Below, piece after piece: positions 63,651-64,000 of a DNA stretch of 64,000 nt. The position numbers were made by a program, and so were the translations under genes. The notes beneath the pieces are model-generated. The model was not told where the DNA came from. It saw only the letters and a program-made list of their open reading frames with translations, and made no database searches. Within the stretch, counting starts at the first letter, position 1. Each line of letters starts with the position of its first letter. Source of the DNA: Nonlabens arenilitoris. GTDB lineage: Bacteria > Bacteroidota > Bacteroidia > Flavobacteriales > Flavobacteriaceae. Where the stretch lies: NCBI RefSeq assembly GCF_002954765.1, contig NZ_MTPW01000001.1:2865501-2929500 (forward strand), read 5' to 3'.

Positions 63651-63760
63651 ACCTGTTTTTTTCTAGCATGAAAAATAAAGAATTACTTCGACATTACTAC
63701 TATTAAATGAATCGGTCGTGATGATTTCTAAGAAATATTAGAAAAAATGTCTAGTTATCA

Positions 63761-63799
63761 AAAAAGGACTGCGTATGGTAAAACATACGCAATCCTTTT
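63761..63799 (-). terminator. Terminator of the alpha/beta hydrolase gene
   Basis: A stem of about 16 pairs (63762-63777 with 63784-63799) with one G-U pair in the minus-strand RNA and a 6-base loop is followed by T's on the minus strand. Confidence 0.85.
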
Positions 63800-63820
63800 A
63801 ATAATTAAGGCAATACCTAT

Positions 63821-64000
63821 TTATTTTATAAAATCTAATAGAATTTTATTGACTTCTTCTTTGTGCGTCACATATAGTCCGTGTGGAGCGTCTTTTATGA
63901 TTTCTAACTGAGAATTCTCTACTATTGAATGGCCTTGTTTTGAACTAGGCTCTATAGGAACAATGTTGTCTGCGTCACCATGAATGAATAGAGTAGGGAT
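63821..64000 (-). CDS. Alpha/beta hydrolase, haloperoxidase-like (partial, C-terminal part only)
   Basis: I translated 59 residues by hand; the 5' part is beyond the window. They contain FIHGDADNIVPIE (catalytic Asp region) and DAPHGLYVTH (catalytic His), the last two thirds of the hydrolase triad. This pattern fits non-haem chloroperoxidase/esterase-like alpha/beta hydrolases. The substrate cannot be told. Confidence 0.75.
   Translation of the reverse strand: MPTLFIHGDADNIVPIEPSSKQGHSIVENSQLEIIKDAPHGLYVTHKEEVNKILLDFIK

Overview
This window reads as chromosome of a marine member of the Flavobacteriaceae (Bacteroidota). The DNA is AT-rich, and several genes carry the Bacteroidota -7 promoter box TAnnTTTG. 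Five giant secreted proteins end in type IX secretion (T9SS) sorting domains. There is a PL7 alginate lyase lipoprotein, the lineage-typical DUF4290-murA pair, and many lipoproteins and tandem secreted paralogs. I see no rRNA, phage, insertion sequence, plasmid or CRISPR array. Both ends of the window cut through genes: a SRPBCC/GyrI-like protein on the left and an alpha/beta hydrolase on the right.

Layout. 1-5.6 kb: a partial ligand-binding-type protein, a three-gene lipoprotein / histidine kinase / response regulator operon, and an exported M28 peptidase. 5.7-7.6 kb: tandem MscS channels. 7.7-13.6 kb: a MarR-controlled fatty acid beta-oxidation operon (marR, fadB-like, thiolase, acyl-CoA dehydrogenase). 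13.8-22.1 kb: three tandem PKD-containing proteins with T9SS type B sorting domains. 22.1-30.7 kb: an ABC transporter pair, an unrecognised kinase-fold-like protein, a DJ-1/PfpI lipoprotein, a Crp/SDR pair, an ABC exporter and small unknown proteins. 30.9-38.7 kb: alginate lyase, membrane-anchored KatG, DnaK, a small membrane protein and a PepD-type dipeptidase. 38.7-50.5 kb: two giant tandem LamG/T9SS type A surface proteins divergent from a LacI regulator. 50.5-64 kb: a tRNA with CAT anticodon and mostly housekeeping genes (class IV aminotransferase, YqgE, HU, Fmt, RecQ, a P-loop ATPase, DUF493, DUF4290, MurA, an RluE-like synthase, a TlpA-like lipoprotein, an HTH protein, carbonic anhydrase).

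The most striking unexplained signal is a perfect 16-20 bp palindrome, core CGCTTTCGCGAAAGCG. It occurs 12 times (11 perfect, 1 with a single mismatch), about every 5 kb, both between genes and inside reading frames. In coding sequence it is read as AFAKA or RFRES, and in one case it forms a signal peptide cleavage region. It behaves like a genome-wide maintained DNA word rather than a gene-specific operator. Secondary signals are a pair of ATACCC-N6-GGGTAT sites bracketing the two-component operon, operator-like palindromes at the MarR, alginate lyase and LacI promoters, a cluster of TGACA/TGTCA elements upstream of dnaK, and the kinase-fold-like protein at 23949-25004.

Many genes are tightly packed or overlapping, and strong intrinsic terminators mark most transcription unit ends. 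No gene-free stretch exceeds 300 bases; the longest are about 290 (36591-36880), 285 (62736-63020) and 278 (34408-34685) bases, and each is described through the sites it contains.
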